Source: Amycolatopsis sp. QT-25 (GTDB lineage Bacteria; Actinomycetota; Actinomycetes; Mycobacteriales; Pseudonocardiaceae). From it: a DNA stretch of 64,000 nt. Location of the stretch: the NCBI RefSeq assembly GCF_029369745.1, contig NZ_CP120210.1, forward strand, positions 6,510,001 to 6,574,000, in the 5' to 3' direction. This document shows positions 41,410-50,075 of this stretch, piece by piece (within the stretch, counting starts at the first letter, position 1; each line of letters opens with the position of its first letter). The translations under genes were made by a program, and so were the position numbers. The notes beneath the pieces were generated by a model that saw only the letters and a program-made list of their open reading frames with translations, did no database searches and had not been told where the DNA came from.

Positions 41410-43037
41410 GGGGATTCCTTGCGATACCAGCGCGGCGAGGCGTTGAGCGGTGGCGCCATCTTCGCGCGGACGACCAGTACGTTCGGCTCGTCGGACTCGA
41501 CGAACTCACCGAGCAGTCGCCGGAACGCGCGTCCGAACCCGGACACGCGGTCCGCGTGCACACCGAAAGACCGCGCCAGGCCGACGAAATCGGGACTGTC
41601 CCAATCGATGCCCCGGCGCGGCAGGCCGGCCCGGTCCTGGTCGTAACGCAGCATTCCGTAGCCACCGTCGTCGACGATGATCACCGTGACCGGCAACTGC
41701 TCCTGCGCCATCGTGGCGAGATCACCGCAGGCGAACAGGAATCCGCCGTCACCGCTGACGCAGATCGCGCGGCCCGTGCCCGCGACACCGGCGCCGAGCG
41801 CGGCAGGGAAGCCGTAGCCGAGCGTGCCCCAGCCCATCGGGTACGCGAGTTTGCGCGGCGCGCGGACACGGTGGAAGCCGCCGATCCAGTATCCGGCCAC
41901 GCACATGTCCGCGACCACGACCGCGTCCGGCGGCAACACCTCGTCGAAAGTGGCCAGCAGATCCGCCGCCTGCGGTTCTTCTTCCCTGATCCGCCGGCGG
42001 ACCCGCGCGGAGACCTTGGCGAGCCTGCCGACGAGAGCCGCGATACCGGGCCGTTCCTCGACCTTGAGCGCCTCGGTGAGCACCCGGGCGTCGCCGACCA
42101 GCGTGATGTCCGGCTGGTAGTTCTTGGCGGCGTCGTCCGGATCGACGTTGATCGCGATGAGCTTCTCCGGCTGCGGCATCAGCCAGTTCTGCGTCATCAG
42201 CCCGTCGAAGTCGGTGCCGATGGCGAGGACGACGTCGGCCTCGTCCCACAGCGCCCCGACCTCGGGCGCGTGCACCGGATTCGGGGCGAGACAGGGATGA
42301 TCGACCGGCAGGAGGCCGCGAGCGCCGAACGTGGTGAGCACCGGCGCGGCCAGCCGTTCGGCGAGCTTCCCGATCGCCTCACCCGCCCCGGCGCGCGACG
42401 CGCCACCGCCCGCCCAGATCAGCGGCCGTCCGGCGGTGGCCAGGGCTGTCTCGGCCTCGGTGAGATCCGGGATCTCGGCGGGCCGGGCGTGCGACCTCGG
42501 CGGACGACGCGCCGGTGTCCGCTCCGACAGGAAGTCGGCCGGGATGCCGAGGTACACCGGCCCGCTCTGTGGCTGGAGCGCGAGCCGGGCCGCGCGGTGG
42601 AGCGTCGCGGCGACCTGGTCGGCGCTCGGGACGGTGAACCCGGCCTTGGTGACCGGCGCGAACATCGCCTGCTGATCCGAGGTCTCGTGCAGCACGCCGC
42701 GGACCACGCCGGGCCGCCGCAGCGTGGACGGGATGTCGGTCGCGATGACCAGCACCGGCGCGGCCGACGCCATGGCCTCGCCGACGGCGGCGAGCGTGTT
42801 CGCCGCGCCGGGCCCCGTGGTCACCAGCGCGACACCGAGCTTGCCGGTCGCGCGGGCATAACCGTCCGCCGCGTACCCGGCCGTCTGCTCGTGCCGGACA
42901 CCGACGAGCCGGATGTCCGTAGCGGCCAGCGCCTCCCATAACGGCAGGTTGTGCACCCCGGGGAGACCGAAGACGACTTCGGCCCCCAGAGCGGTCAGCG
43001 CGTCGGCCAGATGCTGGGCTCCGGTGGGTGCAGGCAC
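41406..43037 (-). CDS. Thiamine-diphosphate-dependent enzyme (acetolactate-synthase/benzoylformate-decarboxylase-like)
   Basis: A 543-residue TPP enzyme with all three domains. The PYR domain carries the catalytic Glu in RHEQTAGYAADGYARATG and TGPGAANTLAAVGEAMASAAP. The middle domain has PLIWAGGGASRAGAGEAIGKLAE. The PP domain has GTLGYGFPAALGAGVA and GDGGFLFACGDLATMAQEQL ending in VDDGGYG, with Asp in place of the usual Asn. GTG 43037 follows GGCGGGG. It is probably a carboligase or decarboxylase of a 2-oxo acid. First gene of the operon with the chimera and the GntR gene. Confidence 0.92.
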   Translation of the reverse strand: MPAPTGAQHLADALTALGAEVVFGLPGVHNLPLWEALAATDIRLVGVRHEQTAGYAADGYARATGKLGVALVTTGPGAANTLAAVGEAMASAAPVLVIATDIPSTLRRPGVVRGVLHETSDQQAMFAPVTKAGFTVPSADQVAATLHRAARLALQPQSGPVYLGIPADFLSERTPARRPPRSHARPAEIPDLTEAETALATAGRPLIWAGGGASRAGAGEAIGKLAERLAAPVLTTFGARGLLPVDHPCLAPNPVHAPEVGALWDEADVVLAIGTDFDGLMTQNWLMPQPEKLIAINVDPDDAAKNYQPDITLVGDARVLTEALKVEERPGIAALVGRLAKVSARVRRRIREEEPQAADLLATFDEVLPPDAVVVADMCVAGYWIGGFHRVRAPRKLAYPMGWGTLGYGFPAALGAGVAGTGRAICVSGDGGFLFACGDLATMAQEQLPVTVIIVDDGGYGMLRYDQDRAGLPRRGIDWDSPDFVGLARSFGVHADRVSGFGRAFRRLLGEFVESDEPNVLVVRAKMAPPLNASPRWYRKESP

Positions 43038-43155
43038 CCCGCCGATAGTGCCAGATCGTTCAACGATCCAGCAACCATCACGCCGTCCCCGGTATTGGCT
43101 ACCTAACCTTGACCAGGGCGGTGATGCGGGTCGACCACTCGGCGCGTGCCGGGTG

Positions 43156-43206
43156 TCGACGATGGAGGATTCGGGACGTTGAGTGTCCCCATTCCTCCAT
43201 CGTCGA
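43156..43206. terminator. Stem-loop after the PPOX-flavoprotein gene
   Basis: Perfect 14-bp arms TCGACGATGGAGGA (43156-43169) and complement (43193-43206), enclosing a smaller GGGAC/GTCCC stem. It lies about 75 bases beyond the leftward stop at 43281. Confidence 0.75.
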
Positions 43207-43280
43207 AGAGGCGTTCCGGTCCCGGTACTGATCACCCAGCGAACGAAGGTCCGCCAAGGCTGCCTTCACGGACAGTGGCC

Positions 43281-43901
43281 TCAGTACAGCCCGGTCGCGT
43301 AGGCGGGACCGTAGTAGGTCTCCAGGTCGGCGAGGGAATCCTCCGGCCGTTCGAAGGTCTTGGAGAGCATCGCCCGCGACGGCAGCGCATCGGGCGCCCA
43401 GCTTTCCGGCGACCAGAGCTTCGACCGCATGAACGCCTTCTGGCAGTGGTGGAAGATCTCGTCGATGTCGACCACCAGCGCCAGCTTGGGCCGGCTGCCC
43501 TTGACGATCATGTCGTCGAAGAACGGCGCCTCCCGCACGAGCCGCGCGCGGCCGTTGATCCGCAGGGTGTCGCCGCGGCCGGGGATCAGGTAGATCAGCC
43601 CGACGTGCGGGTTCGACAGCACGTTGCGGAACCCGTCGGCGCGCCGGTTGCCGGGGCGCTCCGGGATGGCGATCCGCGAGTCGTCCAGCACCAGGGTGAA
43701 CCCGGCGGGGTCGCCCTTCGGCGAGACGTCGCAGGTGCCGTCGGCCGCCGACGTCCCGATCAGCACGAACGGCGACTCCGCGAGCCACTGACGGTCCATC
43801 TCGTGCAGCTTCGGGCGCGCCTTGTTCGCGGTCCGCTCCAGCGGCGGCGGCAGGATCTCGCGCAGTTCCGCCTCGGTGGTGACTTCGACGAACTCAGACA
43901 A
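43281..43901 (-). CDS. Pyridoxamine-5'-phosphate-oxidase-like flavoprotein (MSMEG_1061 type)
   Basis: A 206-residue FMN (or F420) binding split-barrel protein. Landmarks are MDRQWLAESPFVLIGTSAADG, CDVSPKGDPAGFTLVLDDSR, the FMN-phosphate region IAIPERPGNRRADGFRNVLS, VGLIYLIPGRGDTLRINGRA and a C-terminal FHHCQKAFMRSKLW. These identify the actinobacterial PPOX subgroup of unknown substrate. Its start lies within the end of the upstream FAD-oxidoreductase gene (8-base overlap). Confidence 0.9.
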   Translation of the reverse strand: MSEFVEVTTEAELREILPPPLERTANKARPKLHEMDRQWLAESPFVLIGTSAADGTCDVSPKGDPAGFTLVLDDSRIAIPERPGNRRADGFRNVLSNPHVGLIYLIPGRGDTLRINGRARLVREAPFFDDMIVKGSRPKLALVVDIDEIFHHCQKAFMRSKLWSPESWAPDALPSRAMLSKTFERPEDSLADLETYYGPAYATGLY

Positions 43902-45051
43902 TGTTGTGCTCCCTCGTCACGGCCCGGTCGCCGGCGAACCGGCGGACATCGAGCCCGGTGATGTCGATGGCCGGGACCCGCCCCAGGTAGAGGTCCCGCA
44001 CGAGCTCCCCCACCGCCGGGCCCATTTGGAACCCGTGTCCCGAAAAGCCGGTGGCGTAGAAGAACCGCGACAGGTGGACGCTTTCCCCCACGATCTGGTT
44101 GCGGTCGGGGGTGACCTCGTACAGCCCGGCCCAGCCGCCGCGGATTCCCGCGCCGAGTACCGCGGGCACCCGGCGTGCGGCGATCTCGGCGAGTTCCGGC
44201 AGCCAGTCGCCCGGCTGGTAGCGGGTGTCGAAGCCGGGATCGCCGTCACCGTCGCAGAAGGACATCGCCAGGCCGAGGCCCTCGCGGTGGAAGTAGAACG
44301 CGGACGGCATCTCGATGGTCAGCGGCACCGATCCGGGCAGGCCCGCGACCGGCCCGGTGAACACGACCTGCCGCCGGAACGGCCGCACCGGAAGGTCGAC
44401 GCCGGCGAGTTCGCCGATCCGTCCCGACCACGCACCCGCCGCGCAGACCACCGCGTTCGTCCGCACGAGGCCTTCACCGGTCAGGACACCGGTGATCTCG
44501 TCGCCGTCGCGTTCGATCCCGACGACTTCGACACCGGTCCTCAGCATCGCCCCGTGCCCGCGGGCCGCCCGCGCGTAGCCCTGGACCGCGGAGTCCGGTG
44601 TCGCCTTGGCGTCGTCCGGCGACCACAGGGCCGCGATCACGCCTTCGGTGTCGATCAGCGGGGAGAACCGCCGCGCTTCGGCGGGCTCGACGAGCCGGCT
44701 GCGGACGCCGTAGGAGTTCTGCAGTTCGGCGCAGCGTTCGAATTCGGGCAGGTCGGCGGCGTCGGTGACCAGGTACAGGTAGCCGTCGCGACGGAAGTCG
44801 ATCTCGGTCCCGTACGTCTCGGCGAAAGAGGCATACTCGGCCAGCCCGCGCAGCCCGATCTCGATGTTGACGCGCGTGGTGAACGACGACCGGATCCCGC
44901 CCGCGGCCTTGGCCGTCGAGCCCCCGCCCAGGAGCCCGCGTTCGAGCAGCAGCACCGAGACCCCGGCCGCGGCGAGCCGGTACGCGCAGCTCACCCCGAT
45001 GATGCCGCCGCCGATCACGACGACTTCGGCGCGTTCAGGGAGTGGCTCCAT
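43894..45051 (-). CDS. FAD-dependent amino-acid oxidase/dehydrogenase (DAO, sarcosine-oxidase-like)
   Basis: A 385-residue flavoprotein of the DAO family, oxidising secondary or D-amino acids. Its FAD motif is VVVIGGGIIGVSCAYRLAAAG. Others are LLGGGSTAKAAGGIRSSF, where soxB-type enzymes hold the flavin, and the central AVVCAAGAWSGRIGELAGVD. C-terminal sites are GGWAGLYEVTPDRNQIVGE and FFYATGFSGHGFQMGPAVGEL. The start overlaps the upstream GST-like gene by 17 bases, so 46087-43281 reads as one operon. Substrate is unknown. Confidence 0.9.
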   Translation of the reverse strand: MEPLPERAEVVVIGGGIIGVSCAYRLAAAGVSVLLLERGLLGGGSTAKAAGGIRSSFTTRVNIEIGLRGLAEYASFAETYGTEIDFRRDGYLYLVTDAADLPEFERCAELQNSYGVRSRLVEPAEARRFSPLIDTEGVIAALWSPDDAKATPDSAVQGYARAARGHGAMLRTGVEVVGIERDGDEITGVLTGEGLVRTNAVVCAAGAWSGRIGELAGVDLPVRPFRRQVVFTGPVAGLPGSVPLTIEMPSAFYFHREGLGLAMSFCDGDGDPGFDTRYQPGDWLPELAEIAARRVPAVLGAGIRGGWAGLYEVTPDRNQIVGESVHLSRFFYATGFSGHGFQMGPAVGELVRDLYLGRVPAIDITGLDVRRFAGDRAVTREHNIV

Positions 45052-46087
45052 CCGGGTCCCCGATCCGTTCGTCCTGGGGCGGCGGTCCCGGCGGCGTGCC
45101 GTCGCCGAACGGGCGCCCGCCCAGCTGCTCCCGGTGGTGCGGCGCCGTCCAGCCGGACAGGTCCGGTCCCAGTGGGACGATCCGCGTCGGGTTCACCTGC
45201 TCGTGCACCGCGTGGTAGTGCCGCTTGATGTGGTCGAAGTCGACGGTGTCACCGAAACCCGGCGTTTGGAAGAGATCACGGGCGTAGGCCCACAGCACCG
45301 GCATCTCGGTCAGTTTGTTCCGGTTGCATTTGAAATGCCCGTGATAGACCGGATCGAAGCGGACGAGCGTGGTGAACAGCCGGATGTCCGCTTCGGTGAT
45401 CGTGTCACCGACGAGGTAGCGCTGTGTTTCCAGCCGCTCGGAAAGCACGTCCAGCATGGCGAAGAGCCGGATGTACGCGTCTTCGTACGCGGCCTGTCCG
45501 GTCGCGAACCCGGCTTGGTACACAGCGGCGTTGACGTCCGCGTAGACGCCTACGTTGACGTCGTCGATCTCGTCACGCAGTCGCTCCGGGTAGAGGTCGG
45601 GCGCACCGGGCCGGTGGAGACTGGTCCATTCGGTGGACAGATCGAGGGTGATCCGCGGGTAGTCGTTGGTCACGAGCCGCTTGCTCGGAATGTCCACAAT
45701 GGCCGGAACGCTGATCCCGCCCATGTAGTGCGGGTCGGCCGCGTGATAGGCCTCGGCCAGGTACTTGATGCCGAGTACCGGATCCCGGTCGTCGGGATCG
45801 AGGGTGAACCGCCAGCTCTTCTCGTCCTGGATCGGGTCGGCCACGGCCACGCTCAGCGCGGACTCGAGACCGAGCAGCCGCCGCACGACCAGCGCTCGGC
45901 TCGCCCAGGGACAGGCCCGGCTGACCACCAGCCGGTATCTCCCCGCCTCCACCGGCCAGCCGTCACGGCCGTCGGCGGTGACGCGCGCGTCGAAATGGTT
46001 GGCGGACCGACGGAACTCTCCTGAGGGGTTCTCGGCGGGAAAACGTACCTCGAACCTGCCCGTCTGCGGATCGGTCGGGATCGTCAT
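45035..46087 (-). CDS. Xi-class GST / glutathionyl-hydroquinone-reductase-like protein
   Basis: A 350-residue protein of the YqjG/ECM4 family. The catalytic cysteine is in RLVVSRACPWASRALVVRRL, the CPWA motif of glutathionyl-hydroquinone reductases. IKYLAEAYHAADPHYMGGISVPAIVD, TNDYPRIT and the C-terminal VGDTITEADIRLFTTLVRFDPVYHGHFKCN are typical. Actinobacteria normally use mycothiol rather than glutathione, so the thiol cosubstrate is probably different. The ATG lies 7 bases after TAGGGT, suggesting a leaderless transcript. First gene of the operon. Confidence 0.9.
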   Translation of the reverse strand: MTIPTDPQTGRFEVRFPAENPSGEFRRSANHFDARVTADGRDGWPVEAGRYRLVVSRACPWASRALVVRRLLGLESALSVAVADPIQDEKSWRFTLDPDDRDPVLGIKYLAEAYHAADPHYMGGISVPAIVDIPSKRLVTNDYPRITLDLSTEWTSLHRPGAPDLYPERLRDEIDDVNVGVYADVNAAVYQAGFATGQAAYEDAYIRLFAMLDVLSERLETQRYLVGDTITEADIRLFTTLVRFDPVYHGHFKCNRNKLTEMPVLWAYARDLFQTPGFGDTVDFDHIKRHYHAVHEQVNPTRIVPLGPDLSGWTAPHHREQLGGRPFGDGTPPGPPPQDERIGDPDGATP

Positions 46088-46182
46088 GTGATCCACCCTA
46101 AAGCGTGAGATGGTGGTTTCGGTGTGCGTAAACTCTGGCACCCGGCGTGCTCGCACGCCGTAGCGCGGAAGGTGGTCCGACG

Positions 46183-47559
46183 ATGCCGTTCATGCCCGTG
46201 ACCGACTCGATGTTCCTTCTCGTCGAGACGCGTGAACATCCGATGCACGTCGGCGGGCTGCAACTGTTCAAGAAACCCGAGGACGCCGGACCCGACTACC
46301 TGCGCGACATCCGGCGGAAACTGCTCGATTCCGACAACATGCGCCCGGTGTTCCGGCGCCGTCCCGCCCGGCCGCTCACCACCGCGGGCCACCTCGCCTG
46401 GTCGACCGACACCGACCTCGAACTCGATTACCACTTCCGGCATTCGGCGCTGCCCCGGCCCGGCCGGATCCGCGAACTGCTGGAGCTGACCGGACGCTGG
46501 CACAGCACCCTCCTCGACCGGCATCGCCCCCTCTGGGAGATCCACCTGATCGAGGGGCTGCAGGACGGCCGGTTCGCGATCTACAGCAAGATCCACCACG
46601 CGCTGATGGACGGCGTCTCGGCGCTGCGGCATCTGCAGGGCACCCTGTCGGAAGACCCGTTCGACCTCGACTGCCCGCCGCCGTGGGGCTCGCGGCCCGA
46701 ACCCGACGGGAGCCGCAACGGCAAGGCTTCCGCCTCGCTGTTCCAGACCATGGGCAAGACGGTCAACCAGCTCGCCGGGATCGCGCCCGCCGCGATGAAG
46801 GTGGCGCGCGAGGCGTTCCAGGAACACACCCTGACGCTGCCCTCGCAGGCGCCGAAGACGATGTTCAACGTCCCGATCGGCGGCGCCCGGCGGTTCGCGG
46901 CGCAGTCGTGGTCGCTGGACAGGGTCCGCGAGATCGCCACGGCGGCCGGGGTGTCGCGCAACGACGTCGTCCTCGCGATGTGCTCGGGCGCGCTGCGCGA
47001 CTACCTGATCGAACAGAACGCGCTTCCCGACACGCCGCTGACCGCGATGGTCCCGGTGTCCCTGCGGCGCAGGGACACCGGGGACGCGGCGGGGAACAAC
47101 ATCGGCGCGCTGCTGTGCAACCTGGCCACCCACCTGACGGATCCGGCCGCACGGCTCGCGACGATCAGCGCGTCCATGCGGAACGGCAAGAAGCTGTTCT
47201 CGGAGCTGACCCCGCTACAGACACTGCTGCTGTCGGGGATCAACGTCGCCCGGCTCGGCGTGTCGCCGATCCCCGGTTTCGTGAACAACACGAAACCACC
47301 GTTCAACCTGGTGATCTCCAACGTGCCGGGGCCGCGCAAGCGGCTGTACTGGAACGGCGCGTCGCTCGACGGCATCTACCCGGCGTCGGTGCTGCTCGAC
47401 GGGCAGGCGCTGAACATCACGCTCACCAGCAACGGGGACGAGCTGGACTTCGGCATCACCGGCTGCCGCCGCAGCGTCCCGCATCTCCAGCGCATCCTGA
47501 CCCACCTGGACACCGCGCTGGTCGAACTCGAACACGCGGTGTCCGTCGGGCGCGGCTGA
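46183..47559 (+). CDS. Wax ester synthase / diacylglycerol acyltransferase (WS/DGAT)
   Basis: A 458-residue acyl-CoA-dependent O-acyltransferase making triacylglycerol or wax ester storage lipid. The catalytic motif is HHALMDG (HHxxxDG), preceded by PLWEIHLIEGL. Further landmarks are VSRNDVVLAMCSGALRDYL, MVPVSLR and FNLVISNVPGPRKRLYWNGA. ATG 46183 has GGAAGGTGG upstream. It is divergent from the GST-like operon and ends at a bidirectional terminator. Actinobacteria often hold several paralogues; lipid accumulation is the usual role. Confidence 0.94.
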   Translation: MPFMPVTDSMFLLVETREHPMHVGGLQLFKKPEDAGPDYLRDIRRKLLDSDNMRPVFRRRPARPLTTAGHLAWSTDTDLELDYHFRHSALPRPGRIRELLELTGRWHSTLLDRHRPLWEIHLIEGLQDGRFAIYSKIHHALMDGVSALRHLQGTLSEDPFDLDCPPPWGSRPEPDGSRNGKASASLFQTMGKTVNQLAGIAPAAMKVAREAFQEHTLTLPSQAPKTMFNVPIGGARRFAAQSWSLDRVREIATAAGVSRNDVVLAMCSGALRDYLIEQNALPDTPLTAMVPVSLRRRDTGDAAGNNIGALLCNLATHLTDPAARLATISASMRNGKKLFSELTPLQTLLLSGINVARLGVSPIPGFVNNTKPPFNLVISNVPGPRKRLYWNGASLDGIYPASVLLDGQALNITLTSNGDELDFGITGCRRSVPHLQRILTHLDTALVELEHAVSVGRG

Positions 47560-47562
47560 CCC

Positions 47563-47626
47563 CGCGTTTCGGCACCTGGTTGCGGCGGTTCGACGTGGGA
47601 CCACCGCAACCAGGTGCCGAAACGCG
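47563..47626. terminator. Bidirectional terminator
   Basis: Perfect 23-bp arms (47563-47585, 47604-47626) containing CGCGTTTCGGCACCTGGTTG, loop 18, sitting between the convergent acyltransferase and PQQ-dehydrogenase genes. Confidence 0.88.
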
Positions 47627-47634
47627 TCGGGGGG

Positions 47635-48621
47635 CTAGCTGCCGTCGGAGACGTAGAGCGCGCCCGGCGTGATCGTGTACAGGCGGCCGTCCGGGCCGGC
47701 GACCGCGTCACGCGTGCGGCCGAGGTTGGTCCAGAGCTTGCCGCCGTTGCCGTTCAGGTCCAGTTTGTACGTGCCGCCCTTGAGCGAAGCCATGTACAGC
47801 GAGCCTTGGTAAGCCGCGAGTCCGCTCGGCGTCGCCGAGGACGTCGGCCAGGCCTTGACCGGGTTGGTCATCCCCGCCGTGCTGCACGGACCCTCGCAGG
47901 TCGGCCAGCCGTAGTTCTTGCCCGGGTCGATCTTGTTCAGCTCGTCGAGCCTGTTGGCGCCGATGTCGGAAACGTACAGCTGCCCGTTCGCCCAGGTCAG
48001 CCCCTGGACGTTGCGGTGGCCGTAGGAGTAGACGCGGCTGTTGAACGGGTTGCCGGGCGCGGCCGCGCCGTCGGTGGTGACGCGCAGGACCTTGCCGCCG
48101 AGGGAGTTCTTGTTCTGCGCGTTGGCGCCGTTCTGACCGTCGCCGGTACCCGCGTAGAGATGGCCGTCGGGGCCGAACCTGATCCGCCCGCCGTGGTGGT
48201 ACTGCGAACCACGCGGGATGCCGGTGACGATCGGCGTCGGGGTCTGGCCCAGCTTCAGCTTGGCGATCCGGTTGTCGGAACTGGTCGTGTAGTAGATGAA
48301 GACCGTCTGGTCGGCGGCGTAGTTCGGCGAGACGGCGATGCCGAGCAGGCCGGCTTCCGCGGTGACGCTCACCCCGGGGATGGTCTGGACCGTGGTGACC
48401 TTGCCCGCCTTGTCGATCTTGCTGATCGTCTTGGCGTCCTTCTGCGTGAAGAGGCCGGTGCCGTCGGGCAGGAAGTCGATCGACCAGGCCTGGTCGAGGC
48501 CGCTCGCGAGCTGCCTGATCGCCTGGACGGACGGCGCTTCGGCGGCCGCCGCCGGGACGGCCGCGATCGACACGGCCGTCGCCGCGGCGAACGTGGCGGC
48601 GAGAGTACGACGTAAGGACAT
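47635..48621 (-). CDS. Secreted PQQ-dependent sugar dehydrogenase (soluble GDH/Asd type)
   Basis: A 328-residue exported six-bladed beta-propeller dehydrogenase that oxidises aldoses using pyrroloquinoline quinone. Signal peptide residues 1-27 (AATFAAATAVSIAAVPAAAA). The family active-site block is GSQYHHGGRIRFGPDGHLYA with the catalytic His; SYGHRNVQGLTW and NYGWPTCEGPC supply PQQ- and calcium-binding loops. It is shorter than Acinetobacter soluble GDH (about 450-480 with loops). It lies divergent from pqqA, so enzyme and cofactor genes share a 315-base control region. Confidence 0.92.
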   Translation of the reverse strand: MSLRRTLAATFAAATAVSIAAVPAAAAEAPSVQAIRQLASGLDQAWSIDFLPDGTGLFTQKDAKTISKIDKAGKVTTVQTIPGVSVTAEAGLLGIAVSPNYAADQTVFIYYTTSSDNRIAKLKLGQTPTPIVTGIPRGSQYHHGGRIRFGPDGHLYAGTGDGQNGANAQNKNSLGGKVLRVTTDGAAAPGNPFNSRVYSYGHRNVQGLTWANGQLYVSDIGANRLDELNKIDPGKNYGWPTCEGPCSTAGMTNPVKAWPTSSATPSGLAAYQGSLYMASLKGGTYKLDLNGNGGKLWTNLGRTRDAVAGPDGRLYTITPGALYVSDGS

Positions 48622-48936
48622 GGGACGCCTCCTTCAGCTACACCCCTGGAGCTCGGATGGCGGCGGTGGACGGATGGTCGGGTGCATCCGCCAAGTTGGA
48701 TACAAACACACCATAGGATGAAACGGACACCACTGGACGGGCTATCGGAAGCCCCTGTCGTTAACCGTTGCGTGTGCCGAGGGTGACCATCGGGGCGGCT
48801 CGATCGGCCATAGGTAGGAACCTTTACAAAACCCCGCCGGAAGTCGGTTCTTACGTCTGGTCAGAATCGGCGGCCCGCTTCTAGGGTGACGGGGGCTCGG
48901 CCCCTGTTCGATCCCATGTGGACGTTAGGAGTAGAA
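48622..48936. promoter_or_regulatory. Divergent control region between PQQ dehydrogenase and pqqA
   Basis: 315 bases with no gene. It must contain both promoters. It is locally AT-richer around 48695-48730 (GGATACAAACACACCATAGG) and 48800-48860. AGGAG at 48928-48932 is the pqqA ribosome site. I cannot assign an operator with confidence. Confidence 0.5.
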
Positions 48937-49032
48937 ATGAGCGAAACCGTCGAGGTATGGACCACCCCCGACTTCGTCGAGTACGAGACCCCCATGGAGG
49001 TCACCGCCTACGCGGCCCGCATGGAGGACTGA
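48937..49032 (+). CDS. pqqA: PQQ precursor peptide PqqA
   Basis: A 31-residue peptide substrate from which PQQ is built: MSETVEVWTTPDFVEYETPM then EVTAYAARMED. The conserved Glu-x3-Tyr pair that becomes the PQQ skeleton is E21 and Y25 (EVTAY), preceded by the usual WxxPxF segment. AGGAG lies 4 bases upstream of ATG. PqqE, bound to PqqD, crosslinks E21 to Y25; a protease then frees the pair. No pqqF protease gene is in the window. Confidence 0.95.
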   Translation: MSETVEVWTTPDFVEYETPMEVTAYAARMED

Positions 49033-49042
49033 TCTCGCATCC

Positions 49043-49069
49043 GGTGGTGGGGGGCCCGCCCCCACCACC
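49043..49069 (+). terminator. Stem-loop between pqqA and pqqC
   Basis: GGTGGTGGGGG (49043-49053), loop GCCCG, CCCCCACCACC (49059-49069): a perfect 11-bp GC stem 10 bases after the pqqA stop. It probably attenuates read-through or stabilises the pqqA message, giving more precursor than enzymes. Confidence 0.75.
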
Positions 49070-49110
49070 GCACCGCCCGTCCCGATCAGCGAGCCGTTGG
49101 AGGCAGCACG

Positions 49111-49800
49111 GTGTCCCTCATGTCGTCGTCGGACTTCATCGCGGCCTTGCGCGGGCTTTCGCACCGCTATTGGGGCACCCATCCGTTCCACGAGCGGATG
49201 CACCGCGGCGACCTGTCCGAAGACGAGCTGAGGATCTGGGCCGCGAACCGCTGGTACTACCAATGCGTGCTCCCGCAGAAGGACGCGGCGATCATCAGCA
49301 ACTGCCCGGTACCGGAAATACGCCGGGAATGGCTCGACCGCATCGTCTATCACGATGGGACCAAGGCCGGAGACGGCGGAATCGAGCGATGGCTCCGCTT
49401 GTGCACCGCGGTGGGGCTCGACCGCGAGGAGGTTCTCGATCAGCGACACGTCGCCCCCGGCGTACGGTTCGCCGTCGACGCCTACGTGACTTTCGCCCGC
49501 ACGAAACCTTGGCTCGAAGCGGTCGCTTCGGGGCTGACCGAAATGTTCGCCGGCCATCTCATGCAGCGCCGGGTCGCCGACATGCTGGCGAACTATTCGT
49601 GGATCGCGCGGGACGACCTCGACTATTTCACCAATCGCATCGACAAGGTCTCCGGTGAGGGCAAGGGGACGCTCGACATCGTGGTGCAGCACGCCGTCAC
49701 CCGTGAGCAGCAGGAGAAGGCGATCGCGGCGTTGTCGTTCAAGACCGACGTGCTCTGGTCGATGCTCGACGCCATCGAGCGCGCCGCGGACCAGGAGTAG
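49111..49800 (+). CDS. pqqC: Pyrroloquinoline-quinone synthase PqqC
   Basis: A 229-residue cofactorless oxidase performing the last step, ring closure and eight-electron oxidation to PQQ. All-helical TenA-like fold: RYWGTHPFHERMHRGDLSEDEL, IWAANRWYYQCVLPQKDAAI, then RFAVDAYVTFARTKPWLEAV and SGLTEMFAGHLMQRRVADML with active-site His/Arg/Tyr residues. GTG 49111 fits GGAGG 8 bases upstream; an ATG at 49120 is the alternative. Length is close to the 250 usual for PqqC. Confidence 0.95.
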   Translation: MSLMSSSDFIAALRGLSHRYWGTHPFHERMHRGDLSEDELRIWAANRWYYQCVLPQKDAAIISNCPVPEIRREWLDRIVYHDGTKAGDGGIERWLRLCTAVGLDREEVLDQRHVAPGVRFAVDAYVTFARTKPWLEAVASGLTEMFAGHLMQRRVADMLANYSWIARDDLDYFTNRIDKVSGEGKGTLDIVVQHAVTREQQEKAIAALSFKTDVLWSMLDAIERAADQE

Positions 49801-49802
49801 CG

Positions 49803-50075
49803 ATGAGCACCCTCGAACCGGGCTCGGTGCCGCGGCTGCGGCGCGGGGTCCGGCTGAGCTACGACCAGACCAGGGAAACGCACGTCCTCCTGTTCCCCGA
49901 AGGCGTGCTCGTCCCCAATCCGACCGCCGCCGCCGTGCTCGGGCTCTGCGATGGCGTCGCAGACGTCGCGGCGATCGCTTCGGCCTTGTCCGAACGCTAC
50001 GCCGGTGTGCGCGAAGACGAAATCCTGGACCTTCTGTCCCGGCTGGGAGAACGGCGGATCGTCGAATGGACCTGA
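49803..50075 (+). CDS. pqqD: PQQ biosynthesis chaperone PqqD
   Basis: A 90-residue RiPP-recognition-element protein that binds PqqA and delivers it to PqqE. It has the winged-helix pattern PRLRRGVRLSYDQTRETHVLLFPEG, NPTAAAVLGLCDG and a C-terminal helix EDEILDLLSRLGERRIVEW. It starts 3 bases after the pqqC stop and its end overlaps pqqE by 10 bases, so D and E are made together. Confidence 0.94.
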   Translation: MSTLEPGSVPRLRRGVRLSYDQTRETHVLLFPEGVLVPNPTAAAVLGLCDGVADVAAIASALSERYAGVREDEILDLLSRLGERRIVEWT

